Shown one piece after another: positions 8,842-18,206 of a DNA stretch of 64,000 nt. Origin of the DNA: Kozakia baliensis (GTDB taxonomy: Bacteria; Pseudomonadota; Alphaproteobacteria; Acetobacterales; Acetobacteraceae); assembly GCF_001787335.1 (NCBI RefSeq), contig NZ_CP014674.1, positions 1,134,501 through 1,198,500 on the forward strand, given 5' to 3'. Position numbers and translations under genes: made by a program. Positions within the stretch are counted from its first letter, which is position 1, and the number at the start of each line of letters is the position of its first letter. A model generated the notes under the pieces. The model searched no databases. It saw only the letters and a list, made by a program, of their open reading frames with translations, and had not been told where the DNA came from.

Positions 8842-10382
8842 GTGCAACTCTCGAACTCATTCCGCGTATCGGGGAAACGATCCTTGCGGCGCGGAACGTC
8901 ACAAAGACCTATGGCAATACGCGCGCCCTTAAAGGCGTCGATTTCGATATTCGCCGTGGTTCGGTCACGACGCTTTTCGGTGAAAACGGAGCGGGAAAAT
9001 CGACGCTCATGAAAATCCTCTCCGGTGTCGAAAAACCGACATCGGGAGCGATCGAACTTGATGGTCATGCTGTATCTTTCGCATCATCTAACGACGCGCG
9101 CGATCACGGTATTTCGATCATCCATCAGGAATTGAGCCTCGCGCCCAACCTCTCGGTGCGCGACAATATTTTTATGGGGCGCGAAATCCGTGGGCCGCGT
9201 GGTGTCGATTTCGCGGAGGAGGGGCGTCAGGCACTTCAACTCATGAAGGATTTGGGGCAGGACGTCGATCCTCTGACGAATGTTGAGGATTTGCGTCTCG
9301 GGCAACAGCAGATCGTGGAGATCGCCCGAGCGCTTTCGGTCGATTCACGCATTCTCATCATGGACGAACCGACATCGGCCCTGAGTGCTAGCGAGGTCGA
9401 TGTTTTGTTCCGTGTCATCCGCGATCTGACATCGCGTGGAGTGGCGATCGTCTATATTTCTCATCATCTCGAAGAAGCGCTCCACATTACCGATCATGCG
9501 GTCGTCTTGCGCGATGGGACTATCACGGCACGGGCGGATGCCCACGAGATCGACCTTGAATGGGTCGTGCGTCACATGGTGGGCGATAATTTCGACCTCG
9601 GCTCTCCGCCATTGGGATACGAATTCGGGCCGCCTATATTATCCATCGAAAACCTTACCGTCATCGATCCGGCGCGTGGCGTGACCCCTGTGGTTTCCAA
9701 TCTCTCATTGGATGTGCGGGCGGGAGAAATCGTTTGTCTTTATGGATTGATGGGGGCCGGGCGAACGGAACTTCTGGAATGTGTCGCCGGACGTGCTTCG
9801 GCGGCGGAAGGGGCCATTCGGCTTGAGGGGCAGGATATCTCGAAGCTGAGTATCGGTCAGCGGATCGGAGCCGGGCTGGCGCTCGTGCCGGAAGATCGTC
9901 AGCGCGATGGTCTCGTTCAGACCATGACCGTGGGGCGCAACATATCTCTCGCCAGTATCCGTGAATTTGTGGAGCATCTCTTTTTGTCCTCGCCGCGGGA
10001 GCGGGGACTGGTGCAGGAATCCATCGCGAATGTCTGCATCAAAACAGCCGGGGGCGAGGCGATGATCGGTTCGCTTTCCGGCGGTAATCAGCAGAAAGTC
10101 GTAATTGGAAAAATTCTGGCGACGAACCCACGCGCGATCATGCTCGATGAACCGAGCCGCGGTATCGATATCGGCGCTAAGGCGGAAGTTTTTCGTATCC
10201 TCGCCGAACGTGCGCGGGAAGGGCTGGCCGTCATCTACTCCACGTCGGAAGTATCCGAATGTCTCAGCATCGCGCATCGGATCATCGTCATGCGACGTGG
10301 CCGTATCGTTGCGCAGTTCGGACCGGATGCAACGAAGGACGAAATCATGGAGGCCTCCGGTGAGGCTGTCGTGGCGGAATAG
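8838..10382 (+). CDS. eryE: Sugar ABC transporter ATP-binding protein, two NBDs (RbsA/EryE-like)
   Basis: The 514-residue tandem ABC ATPase has NBD1 with Walker A GENGAGKSTL, the signature LRLGQQQIVEIARAL and Walker B ILIMDEPTSAL. NBD2 has a degenerate Walker A (LMGAGRTELLE), an intact signature LSGGNQQKVVIGKIL and Walker B IMLDEPSRGID. A degenerate second P-loop is normal for the RbsA/carbohydrate-uptake class. It energises uptake by the following permease. The operon context makes a polyol such as erythritol the likely cargo. Confidence 0.88.
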   Translation: MSATLELIPRIGETILAARNVTKTYGNTRALKGVDFDIRRGSVTTLFGENGAGKSTLMKILSGVEKPTSGAIELDGHAVSFASSNDARDHGISIIHQELSLAPNLSVRDNIFMGREIRGPRGVDFAEEGRQALQLMKDLGQDVDPLTNVEDLRLGQQQIVEIARALSVDSRILIMDEPTSALSASEVDVLFRVIRDLTSRGVAIVYISHHLEEALHITDHAVVLRDGTITARADAHEIDLEWVVRHMVGDNFDLGSPPLGYEFGPPILSIENLTVIDPARGVTPVVSNLSLDVRAGEIVCLYGLMGAGRTELLECVAGRASAAEGAIRLEGQDISKLSIGQRIGAGLALVPEDRQRDGLVQTMTVGRNISLASIREFVEHLFLSSPRERGLVQESIANVCIKTAGGEAMIGSLSGGNQQKVVIGKILATNPRAIMLDEPSRGIDIGAKAEVFRILAERAREGLAVIYSTSEVSECLSIAHRIIVMRRGRIVAQFGPDATKDEIMEASGEAVVAE

Positions 10383-10410
10383 GCACCACAAGGAATAACT
10401 GGAGCCCATC

Positions 10411-11514
10411 ATGGCGACTCAAACTATGCAAAGCGCCGGTTCAGGCGTTTCATTCGATATCGGAAAGATACTGCTGCAAGGGCGCGCCTTTTTCGCATTA
10501 ATCGCGATTGTCGCCATTTTTTCGATGCTCTCGCCGTATTATCTGACCACGAACAATCTCATGACGATGTCGTCCCATGTGGCGATTTTCGGGCTGCTGG
10601 CGCTTGGCATGCTGTTGGTCGTACTCGATGGCGGTATCGATCTTTCGGTCGGCTCAACGCTTGGGTTTTCAGGCGTGGTGGCGGGGTTCCTGATGCAAGG
10701 CATCACGCTTAAGGCGTTTGGCGTTGTGCTGTATCCTCCGGTCTGGGCCGTGGTGGTGCTTTGTGTTGCGCTGGGCGCGTTGATTGGTTTTATCAACGGC
10801 GTGTTGATTGCGCGCTTCAAGGTACCCGCGTTCGTGGCGACGCTCGGTGTCATGTATATGGTGCGCGGATGTGGCCTGCTGATGACCAACGGCCTGACCT
10901 ACAACGATCTTGGCGGCAAACCGGAGTTGGGTAATACGGGCTTCGACTGGCTCGGATTCAATCGCTTGGCCGGTGTACCTGTCGGGGTTTTGGTGTTCGT
11001 CATTTTGGCGCTTGCCATGAGCCTCGTATTGAACCGCTCCGCTTTCGGCCGGTGGCTTTATGCGGCGGGCGGTAACGAGCGTGCCGCCGAACTGTCCGGC
11101 GTTCCGGTCAAGCGCGTGCAGATTTCGGTCTATGTGTTGTCTGGTGTTTGCGCGGCGCTTGGCGGCCTGATCCTTTCCTCACAGCTAACGTCGGCAGGAC
11201 CGACCGCCGGGACGACCTATGAACTGACTGCGATTGCCGCCGTCGTGGTGGGCGGGGCGGCGCTGACGGGTGGCCGCGGCAATGTGCGCGGTACATTGCT
11301 GGGTGCTTTTGTTATCGGGTTTCTCTCCGATGGTTTGGTGATCATCGGTGTCTCTTCCTACTGGCAGACGGTTTTCACCGGTGCCGTGATCGTGCTTGCC
11401 GTGCTTCTGAATGCCGTTCAATACGGGCGGCGCTCTAAAAAACCGGCGATAACTGGCGGTCGACCCTCTCCGTTGGGCACGACGCATCCGCATGTTCCGA
11501 AAACACCTGCCTAG
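10411..11514 (+). CDS. eryF: Sugar ABC transporter permease (RbsC/EryF-like)
   Basis: This 367-residue polytopic protein has the RbsC-family motifs VLDGGIDLSVGS and AAVVVGGAALTGGRGNVRGT and about eight to ten membrane helices. It would form the homodimeric channel of the importer. It begins 28 nt after the ATPase gene with a GGAG-type ribosome-binding site. The C-terminal tail after the last helix (RRSKKPAITGGRPSPL...) is short and basic. Confidence 0.88.
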   Translation: MATQTMQSAGSGVSFDIGKILLQGRAFFALIAIVAIFSMLSPYYLTTNNLMTMSSHVAIFGLLALGMLLVVLDGGIDLSVGSTLGFSGVVAGFLMQGITLKAFGVVLYPPVWAVVVLCVALGALIGFINGVLIARFKVPAFVATLGVMYMVRGCGLLMTNGLTYNDLGGKPELGNTGFDWLGFNRLAGVPVGVLVFVILALAMSLVLNRSAFGRWLYAAGGNERAAELSGVPVKRVQISVYVLSGVCAALGGLILSSQLTSAGPTAGTTYELTAIAAVVVGGAALTGGRGNVRGTLLGAFVIGFLSDGLVIIGVSSYWQTVFTGAVIVLAVLLNAVQYGRRSKKPAITGGRPSPLGTTHPHVPKTPA

Positions 11515-11570
11515 GATGTCACAGAGTCACGGCGGGCTTAGTTCCGATCGTGCAACAAGGATGGCTATAA

Positions 11571-12525
11571 TGTTCAGTAAGACGAAACGGGCCTTGTCGA
11601 TTGCATTCTTATTGGGGGAACGATTTTGGCCGCAGGTCCGGCTGCTCATGCTGCGGGCCTGCTCTCGATCATCGTCAACGATCCATCCAATCCGTATTGG
11701 ATGGCGGAAGGTAAGATCGCTGCCGCCGAAGCCAGCAAACTCGGCTATACGGCCAACGTTTCGGCGCATAAAGGCGATACGAACGTCGAGAGCAATCTCG
11801 TCGATACGGCCATCACCAATCATTCTGTCGCCATCATTCTCGATCCTGCCAATGCCAGCGGATCGGTCGGTGCTGTGCGTAAAGCCGTTGCCGCTCATAT
11901 TCCCGTATTTCTCGTGAATGCTGAAATTAATCAGTCAGGATTGGCAAAGGCACAGCTTGTTTCCAACAATGCGCAAGGGGCGGCGGTCGGCGCGCAGGAG
12001 TGGGTCAAGCGCGTAGGCGATAAAGGTCATTATGCTGAATTGCTCGGCTCTCCTTCGGACAATAATGCAGCAACGCGCTCGAACGGCTACAATACCGTTT
12101 TAAGCCAGTATCCCGACCTTGAACGCGTGGCCGAACAGGTTGCAAACTGGGATAGGACGCAAGGGCATGACAAAATGCAAAGCATGCTACAGGCGCATCC
12201 TGATATTATCGGCGTAATCAGCGGCAATGATGACATGGCGCTCGGTGCGATTGCCGCCCTCAAAGAGGCTGGCAAGCTGAAAACCATCAAGGTCGGCGGT
12301 TTTGATGGTTCGCCGGATGCGATCGCCGCAATCAAGAGCGGGCAGCTTCAGTACACCGTTCTGCAGCCGGTAGCTACTTTTGCACGCAAAGCGGTTGATG
12401 AAGCCGATTCATTCATTCGAACAGGAAAAACGGGCGCTGCCGAGGAAAAGCAACTCTTTAATTGTATTCTAATTACTGAGCAGAATGTCGGTAAATATAC
12501 AGAACCTTTTACGATTTCAGAGTAG
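11571..12525 (+). CDS. eryG: Periplasmic sugar-binding protein (EryG-like) with an apparent frameshift in the signal peptide
   Basis: The mature part is an open frame from about 11626 and is a typical periplasmic-binding-protein type 1 domain (LLSIIVNDPSNPYWMAEGKI, GVISGNDDMALGAIAALKEAG, TVLQPVATFARKAVDEA). No signal peptide precedes it in that frame. In another frame ATG 11571, with AAGG about 10 nt upstream, gives MFSKTKRALSIAFLLG. Adding a single G to the G5 tract at 11614-11618 joins this to GTILAAGPAAHA-A, a canonical Sec signal with an AHA cleavage site. The gene is therefore one base out of frame, through a real frameshift, a phase-variable G run or a read error. Without correction the importer lacks an exported binding protein. 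Confidence 0.85.
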
Positions 12526-12546
12526 AGAAAAAGGTTTAGTATAAGT

Positions 12547-12586
12547 AAAAAAAAGAGATGAATGTGATCTTATTCATCTCTTTTTC
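12547..12586 (+). terminator. Rho-independent terminator closing the polyol operon
   Basis: A perfect 13-bp stem (12551-12563 with 12572-12584, arm AAAAGAGATGAAT) has an 8-nt loop, with an A run before it and a T run after it. It starts about 20 nt after the binding-protein stop. The flanking A and T runs would allow bidirectional termination. Confidence 0.9.
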
Positions 12587-13033
12587 TATATGTCTGTTGT
12601 CAAATAATTTGCAAATTAAGCGGAATAATCTGAATATTCTTAGATAATGGTGACTTCTTCACTGTTCGATAAAGGGATTCCGCCACTCTGTAGCTTTGAA
12701 GATGAAAACGTAAATGGCTTTGGTTTAGACAAAGAAAGACATAAAAAGAGTGTCGTTTATTAAGAACCAGGGGTAATCTATGTTATCCAAAATTAAAAAA
12801 AACAATCCGTGTTTAAATAAAAAAATAAATGCAAAAGTAATAATTCTACTAAATAAATAGTTCTATCTTTATGTATTTAACTTATGGTTAAACATCATTA
12901 ATTAAATGGTCATTATCGGATTTTCTCAATAAATAATCCGGTTGCAGGATTATCGACCAATGTTAGGTTCGGTCGACTGAAATATAAAACACTAATTCGT
13001 AATCCTGCATGAGACGAACAAAAATGGCTTATT
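12587..13033. other. AT-rich intergenic region upstream of the membrane dehydrogenase
   Basis: No coding frame is supported. Short dyads occur (CGGATT/AATCCG near 12917-12940 and TCGACC/GGTCGA near 12953-12976) but none is strong. The region presumably carries the promoter of the dehydrogenase operon. Confidence 0.5.
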
Positions 13034-13645
13034 ATGGCGCGCGATAACCATCATTCCCCGGCTGATCTTCATCGATCATCTCCCAACGCCATGAGAATGA
13101 ACAGATTGATGCGCATGACGCGTCGCGATGCGTTGTTGATGGGAATGGGAACCATCGCAGCCTACGGTATTGCTGGTGCTGCTTCTACAGGCTCAGCAGC
13201 TGACCCAGGCATCGAACAATTCATGGAAGTCTCGCGTTGCCTGACGGACCGTTCGCAACTCGATCCACGCATTGGCGCAGCACTGTACGCTGGCTTTATT
13301 CACGCCACGCAAGAGCGAAAAGCTCAGATTTCAAAGCTTTATGATCTCTTGAAAAAAGATCGTTCAGCAACGGCTTCGGAATTTGCGGAGGCAGCCGAGC
13401 AAACGGATTGGTCTTTGAAAGACGCCATTCATGATATCATGACCGGATGGTACCGCGGCGTGGCTGATGGCAAGGTCGTTGTATATCGCTCCGCTCTGAT
13501 GTTCGATATCACTAAAGACGCAATTTTCCCCAAGACTTATGCCGCAGGCGGCCCGTTCTACTGGACGACGAAACCGCCGGAAGTCGCGCGCCCGACCGGG
13601 CTTCCAGCGCTCTCCCCATCTTCGTTCGTCGTAGAACCGACCTGA
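13034..13645 (+). CDS. sldS: Membrane-bound FAD sorbitol-dehydrogenase-type small subunit
   Basis: A twin-arginine-type signal (TRRDALLMGMG around residues 29-39, then a hydrophobic run ending near GSA-AD) precedes a helical domain of the FAD-SLDH small-subunit family (DIMTGWYRGVADGKVVVYRSALMFD). Tat export fits co-translocation of a folded FAD large subunit that has no signal of its own. Gene order small-large-cytochrome matches sldSLC, gndSLC and kgdSLC of acetic acid bacteria; fructose dehydrogenase is S-C-L. The substrate (polyol, gluconate or ketogluconate) cannot be fixed from sequence. The start is uncertain: no strong SD precedes ATG 13034, and downstream in-frame ATGs at 13091, 13097 and 13109 retain the RR motif. 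Confidence 0.78.
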   Translation: MARDNHHSPADLHRSSPNAMRMNRLMRMTRRDALLMGMGTIAAYGIAGAASTGSAADPGIEQFMEVSRCLTDRSQLDPRIGAALYAGFIHATQERKAQISKLYDLLKKDRSATASEFAEAAEQTDWSLKDAIHDIMTGWYRGVADGKVVVYRSALMFDITKDAIFPKTYAAGGPFYWTTKPPEVARPTGLPALSPSSFVVEPT

Positions 13646-13668
13646 ACACCCTGGAATAGCGATTATTT

Positions 13669-15306
13669 ATGTCTTCAGACCAAGATCTTTCCGCTGACGT
13701 TGTCATCGTCGGCTCCGGTGTCGCCGGGAGTTCAATCGCCAACGAACTCGTGCGGGCCGGGATTTCCGTCATCGTTCTTGAAGCTGGGCCACGCGTGGAC
13801 CGGCAGCATTTTGTCGAGAACTTCCGGAACCTCGAAAATAAGCCCTCCTATCAAGGGCCGTTCCCCTCGACACCCTGGGCGCCGCATCCTCCCAATCAGA
13901 TAACGCCGAACCGTTATTTGTATACGATGGGGCCGCACGCCGAAGCCTATCAACAAGTCTATCTTCGGATGATGGGTGGCACGACCTGGCACTGGGCTGG
14001 ATGTGCCTGGCGTTACCTTCCGTCCGATTTTGAGCTTAAATCCCGTTATGGGCAAGGCCGTGATTGGGCCCTGAAATATGACGACCTTGAGCCTTTCTAT
14101 TACCAGGCCGAGGTGATGATGGGCGTTTGCGGACCGGACCCAAAGGTGGAAGATCTCGGTTCCCCACGGCGCCAGCCTTATCCTATGGATGCGCTGCCGA
14201 TCTCTTATGCCGCGCAGGAGTTCCGCAAACTTATCGGCGAGAAAACGCCATGGCGTGTCGTGCATGAACCGCAAGCGCGCAATACGCGCCCTTATGACGG
14301 CCGCCCGACCTGCGAAGGCCATAATAATTGCATGCCGATCTGCCCGATTGGCGCCATGTATAACGGCAGCTACTCGGTCTATCATGCTGAGGCGGCAGGG
14401 GCGAAATTCATCACCAATGCCGTTGTCTACAATATCGAGCGCGATGCCGCGAACAAGAAGGTGACGGCGGTTCGTTATTACGATCCGGACAAGGGTTCCC
14501 ATCGCGTTTCCGGCAAATATTTCGTCATTGCGGCGCACTGCATCGAAACAGCGAAATTGCTGCTGCTCTCCGCAGATGAAAAAAGCCCGGATGGCGTGGC
14601 GAATAGTTCGGGCCATGTCGGTCGGAACATGATGGACCACACCGGGGTACAGGTAACGTTCATCAGTGGCGACAAGGCTTTGTGGCCTGGACGCGGCCCG
14701 CTGGAAACCAACGTCATCGACAATTTTCGTGATGGAGACTGGCGCGGCGAACGAGGGGCGTATCTCGTGCACATGGTGGACGACAACCAAGTGGACTTCG
14801 CCACGCAAATGGCGATCTCGAAGGGATATGTCGGCCGCGAATTAGAGCAGCAAATCCGTTATTTGGCTTCACATACCGTTCGTCTTTTCAGTCATAACGA
14901 GGCGCTACCCGATCCGGAGAACCGTCTTACATTGAGCAAGACGCAAAAGGACGCATTGGGTATCCCTCATCCCGAAGTCTATTATAAACTGCCGGATTAT
15001 ACGGTGCGGAGCTGCGAACACACGCGTGGCATGTTCAAGCAACTCATTGGCTTGATGCATGGCACGGATGAAGAGTGGACGCCGGGTTACTTTCCGCAGG
15101 ATCATCCCTCGGGCAGCACCATCATGGGAATGGACCCGAAGGACTCCGTTGTGGACGGGCATTGCCGGACGCATGATCACGACAACCTGTTCATCGCCAG
15201 TTCTTCCGTCTTTTCGACGGTCGGAACGGGTAACATTACTCTGACCGTCGCAGCGCTCGCGCTTCGTGTCGCCGATACGCTGAAAAAAGAACTGCTCCAT
15301 GCCTGA
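13669..15306 (+). CDS. sldL: FAD-dependent GMC-type dehydrogenase large subunit (sorbitol/fructose dehydrogenase family)
   Basis: This 545-residue GMC oxidoreductase has the FAD motif VVIVGSGVAGSSIANELVRAG, the family block GGTTWHWAG-x-WRYLPSDF, a cysteine cluster C-EGHNNC-MPIC-PIG that in fructose dehydrogenase binds a [3Fe-4S] cluster, and the C-terminal HPSGSTIMGMDPKDSVVD and GTGNITLTVAALALRVAD catalytic region. It oxidises a sugar or polyol in the periplasm and passes electrons via Fe-S and hemes to ubiquinone. It lacks its own signal peptide, consistent with piggyback Tat export with the small subunit. Its 3' end overlaps the cytochrome gene by 8 nt. Confidence 0.85.
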   Translation: MSSDQDLSADVVIVGSGVAGSSIANELVRAGISVIVLEAGPRVDRQHFVENFRNLENKPSYQGPFPSTPWAPHPPNQITPNRYLYTMGPHAEAYQQVYLRMMGGTTWHWAGCAWRYLPSDFELKSRYGQGRDWALKYDDLEPFYYQAEVMMGVCGPDPKVEDLGSPRRQPYPMDALPISYAAQEFRKLIGEKTPWRVVHEPQARNTRPYDGRPTCEGHNNCMPICPIGAMYNGSYSVYHAEAAGAKFITNAVVYNIERDAANKKVTAVRYYDPDKGSHRVSGKYFVIAAHCIETAKLLLLSADEKSPDGVANSSGHVGRNMMDHTGVQVTFISGDKALWPGRGPLETNVIDNFRDGDWRGERGAYLVHMVDDNQVDFATQMAISKGYVGRELEQQIRYLASHTVRLFSHNEALPDPENRLTLSKTQKDALGIPHPEVYYKLPDYTVRSCEHTRGMFKQLIGLMHGTDEEWTPGYFPQDHPSGSTIMGMDPKDSVVDGHCRTHDHDNLFIASSSVFSTVGTGNITLTVAALALRVADTLKKELLHA

Positions 15307-16657
15307 TATGAAAAAATTTGTCGGATCGTTCTTGATCGGCGGAGCGGTTCTATCGGGTGCTGGCTTGTATGCCGCACATGCTGCGGAAAACGAGCAGGAT
15401 ATAACGGCGCGCGGTGCTTATTTGGCGACGGCCGCGGATTGTATCGCCTGTCATACACGCCCAGGTGGCAAGCCGTTCGCGGGCGGCCTGAAAATCGCTA
15501 CTCCGCAGGGAGATGTAATTTCCACCAACATCACTCCGGATCGCGAGCACGGCATCGGAGATTATACGGAGGCCGATTTCGAAAAGGCGCTTCGTCATGG
15601 CGTCCGAAAAGATGGGGCTTATCTCTATCCGGTCATGCCCTATGTCTCTTATGCAGGTATGACGGACCAAGATATCAAAGCGTTGTATGCTTGGTTCATG
15701 CACGCCGTGCGCCCGGTTGCGGAAAAACCTCCGGCAACGCAGCTTAGCTTTCCGGGCAATATTCGTGCTTCCATGATGGCATGGAATTTGTTGGCGGGAA
15801 GCGAGAAGCAAGAAACGGGTGACTCCGCGTCTTACGATAAGCTTCGTCGCGGGCATTATCTAGCGACTGCACTGGAACATTGTGGAACTTGCCATACGCC
15901 GCGTAATTTCATGCTGGTGGAAAAGCAGGACCAATATCTTGCCGGTGCTGCGTTGGATGGCTGGTATGCGCCTAATATCACACCCAGCGAAACGGGCGGG
16001 ATTGGAGACTGGAGCGAGGACGATCTCGTAACCTATCTCAAGACCGGACGGATTAAGGGACGGAGCCAAGCGGCGGGACCGATGGCTGAAGCGGTCGAGC
16101 ACAGCACGAGCCATCTGACGGATGAGGATCTGCACGCGCTTGCTGCTTTCATAAAGCAGGTGCCCAGTCATGAAGATGATAAGGATCATAAGGCGCGCGA
16201 CAGCTTCGGTAAAGCCGCGGATAATCCGGACTTACGCTCGGGCACGCTGACGCGTATCGACAATCTGAGTGAGAAATCCGGGGCCGAGATTTATGACGGC
16301 AATTGTGCAGCCTGTCATGGACAAGACGGGAAGGGAACGGCAAACCAATATGTGCCTTCTCTTTATTCCAACTCCGTGGTCGGGTCCGAACGTCCAGACA
16401 ATCTGATCATGACGATCGTCTATGGTGTAGACCGGACAACACCTTCGGACCATGCCAGCATGCCGGGCTTTGGATATCGTTCCGATGTGCAGCGGTTGAG
16501 CAATGACGAAATCGCTCGTCTCGTGAATTACGTAACCGCGACGTTCGGCAGTGGAGACCACCACATTACGTCTGAACAGGTCGCTAAAGCCAGAACGGAT
16601 CACCTTGAAAAAATGGTTTCACATGTCATCGTGAAAACGTCAGGTAAAAGCGAATAA
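15299..16657 (+). CDS. sldC: Triheme cytochrome c subunit of membrane dehydrogenase
   Basis: A signal peptide (MKKFVGSFLIGGAVLSGAGLYAAHA-AE) precedes three CXXCH heme c sites: CIACH (48-52), CGTCH (195-199) and CAACH (336-340). This is the standard membrane-anchoring triheme subunit that carries electrons from the FAD subunit to ubiquinone. ATG 15299 overlaps the large-subunit stop; an alternative in-frame ATG at 15308 would shorten the signal by three residues. The gene ends about 105 nt before a strong terminator. Confidence 0.9.
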   Translation: MPDMKKFVGSFLIGGAVLSGAGLYAAHAAENEQDITARGAYLATAADCIACHTRPGGKPFAGGLKIATPQGDVISTNITPDREHGIGDYTEADFEKALRHGVRKDGAYLYPVMPYVSYAGMTDQDIKALYAWFMHAVRPVAEKPPATQLSFPGNIRASMMAWNLLAGSEKQETGDSASYDKLRRGHYLATALEHCGTCHTPRNFMLVEKQDQYLAGAALDGWYAPNITPSETGGIGDWSEDDLVTYLKTGRIKGRSQAAGPMAEAVEHSTSHLTDEDLHALAAFIKQVPSHEDDKDHKARDSFGKAADNPDLRSGTLTRIDNLSEKSGAEIYDGNCAACHGQDGKGTANQYVPSLYSNSVVGSERPDNLIMTIVYGVDRTTPSDHASMPGFGYRSDVQRLSNDEIARLVNYVTATFGSGDHHITSEQVAKARTDHLEKMVSHVIVKTSGKSE

Positions 16658-16763
16658 AGCTACGACGCTTAAAGTAAGGAACTGCTGATATGTCGTAGTG
16701 CCGATTGAATCGCAGTTCCCACTTTTCGTTCTGCGGCGTGTGTGGGTTTTTCCAAAAGATATT

Positions 16764-16808
16764 AAAGACGGCGAAGGTTATTCAATAGGAACCTTCGCCG
16801 TCTTTTTT
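16764..16808 (+). terminator. Strong Rho-independent terminator of the dehydrogenase operon
   Basis: A perfect 16-bp stem (16764-16779 with 16790-16805, arm AAAGACGGCGAAGGTT) has a 10-nt loop and a T6 run (16803-16808). Confidence 0.93.
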
Positions 16809-16844
16809 GCTTTGAAGAGTCTCCATCTTCGGAGAAGATTATCC

Positions 16845-17048
16845 ATGACCGATCGTTTATATATTCCAAATAGCACCACATATTCCTCGTCGATCCGCGC
16901 AGGAGAGACCTTAGAGGATGAAACCCCTGAACCCGGTCCAGAATATGATGATGCTCCGCTCAATCCAAAAGAGGACGACGACACCCCCATTCCTATCACG
17001 CCAAACGATCCGTTTAACCCTAGCGAGGAAGACGAACTCTTTAGTTAG
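16845..17048 (+). CDS. Small acidic Pro/Asp/Glu-rich protein, unknown function
   Basis: This 67-residue protein is preceded by a good ribosome-binding site (GGAGAAG at 16831-16837, 7 nt before the ATG). Composition is strongly acidic and proline-rich (ETPEPGPEYDDAPLNPKEDD) with no cysteine and no signal peptide or membrane segment, so it is probably disordered. It lies between a strong terminator and an IS element and needs its own promoter. No family is recognised. Confidence 0.55.
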   Translation: MTDRLYIPNSTTYSSSIRAGETLEDETPEPGPEYDDAPLNPKEDDDTPIPITPNDPFNPSEEDELFS

Positions 17049-17157
17049 CGGTAGCATGGATTCTTAAATGCGCCTTCGAAAACGACCTTCGTTTAACAAA
17101 AGGCGCGTGTCTCATCATTATCGACAATTTATGGGTGTTCTTTTTTATATGGAGAAC

Positions 17158-18206
17158 GGCTTTGTTGCGTAAATTCTCGTAGTGGATTCACGAAATGAAT
17201 CCAGACTGGTAGCTGGGAGTGATGAGCAAGCCGAAGCCCACGCGATACCGCACGACGAACTGGTCCTCCTACAACGCAGCGCTGAAGAAGCGTGGATATC
17301 TGACGGTGTGGTTTGACCCATCCATGAATTGGGAAGGCCTTCCGACGGGGCGCCGGGGACGGCGGCAGAGTGACAGCGATGCTGCGATCCAGACCTGCCT
17401 GACGTTGAAAGTCCTGTTCGGTTTTGCGTTGCGGCAGACAACGGAGTTTGTTGAAAGTCTCCTGCCTCTGGCCGGACTTGCGTGGTCGGTGCCAGATTTC
17501 AGCACGCTGAGCCGCCGACAGGAAGTCCTGACGGTCGATATCGCGTATCGCGGTTCGAACGGTCCGCTCCCTCTTCTGATCGATAGCACCGGGATCAAGG
17601 TCGAAGGAGAAGGTGAATGGCACAGGCGCAAACATGGCGGTTCGAAACGTCGTCTCTGGCGTAAACTCCCTATCGGGATCGACGCAGGATCTCTGGAAAT
17701 CAGGGCCGTAGAAATGACGGGAAACGAGATCGGTGATGCCCCGGTCCTGCCCGCCCTTTTGGAACAGATCCCTGAAGATGAGGACATCGCCAGCGTCACG
17801 GCCGATGGAGCGTATGATACGAGGCGATCCCATGAAACCATTGCCAGTCGCAGTGCTCAGGCTGTCATCCCTCCTCGAAAGAACGCAACACCATGGCGCC
17901 TCACATCACCGGGCGCCATCGCCCGAAATGACGCTCTACAGACTTGCAAGCATCTCGGACGGGCCAACTGGAGACGATGGAGCGGTTATCATCGACGAAG
18001 CCGCGTCGAGACGAAAATGCACTGCATCCAGCGACTGGGCCAGCGTCTGACAGCACGGGATTTCGACCGCCAACTCACGGTTCACATCCGTGTCGCCATC
18101 CTCAATCGCTTCACAGCGCTCGGAACCCCGGTCACTCATGCAGTCGCGTAGCAAAAAAACATAAAAGGCATCACAACATTCATTTAACAAATCGTGCAAC
18201 AGAGCC
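17158..18206 (+). mobile_element. Intact IS5-family insertion sequence (copy 1)
   Basis: This 1049-bp element has imperfect terminal inverted repeats GGCTTTGTTGC (left) and GGCTCTGTTGC (right, read inward), 10 of 11 matching. It contains one full-length transposase frame. A near-identical copy lies at 50623-51624 in the opposite orientation. No direct target repeat flanks either copy. Confidence 0.88.
17222..18151 (+). CDS. IS5-family DDE transposase
   Basis: The protein of about 309 residues (ATG 17222; GTG 17219 is adjacent) has the DDE residues in family context: D in LLIDSTGIKVEGEGEW, D in ADGAYDTRRSH and E in YHRRSRVETKMHC. The N-terminal MSKPKPTRYRTTNWSSYNAALK and the VIPPRKNATPW and GQRLTARDFDRQ blocks are typical of this IS5 subgroup in acetic acid bacteria. 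No frameshift is present, so this copy is probably active. Confidence 0.92.
   Translation: MSKPKPTRYRTTNWSSYNAALKKRGYLTVWFDPSMNWEGLPTGRRGRRQSDSDAAIQTCLTLKVLFGFALRQTTEFVESLLPLAGLAWSVPDFSTLSRRQEVLTVDIAYRGSNGPLPLLIDSTGIKVEGEGEWHRRKHGGSKRRLWRKLPIGIDAGSLEIRAVEMTGNEIGDAPVLPALLEQIPEDEDIASVTADGAYDTRRSHETIASRSAQAVIPPRKNATPWRLTSPGAIARNDALQTCKHLGRANWRRWSGYHRRSRVETKMHCIQRLGQRLTARDFDRQLTVHIRVAILNRFTALGTPVTHAVA

Noticed and set aside
8104-8847. 247-codon minus-strand frame opposite the DUF2291 gene
   Set aside because: The plus-strand frame has the DUF2291 signature, good start and operon overlaps; the antisense frame has none.
13732-14808. 358-codon open frame on the minus strand
   Set aside because: It is antisense to the well-supported GMC dehydrogenase large-subunit gene and has no recognisable domain; it is a by-product of codon bias.
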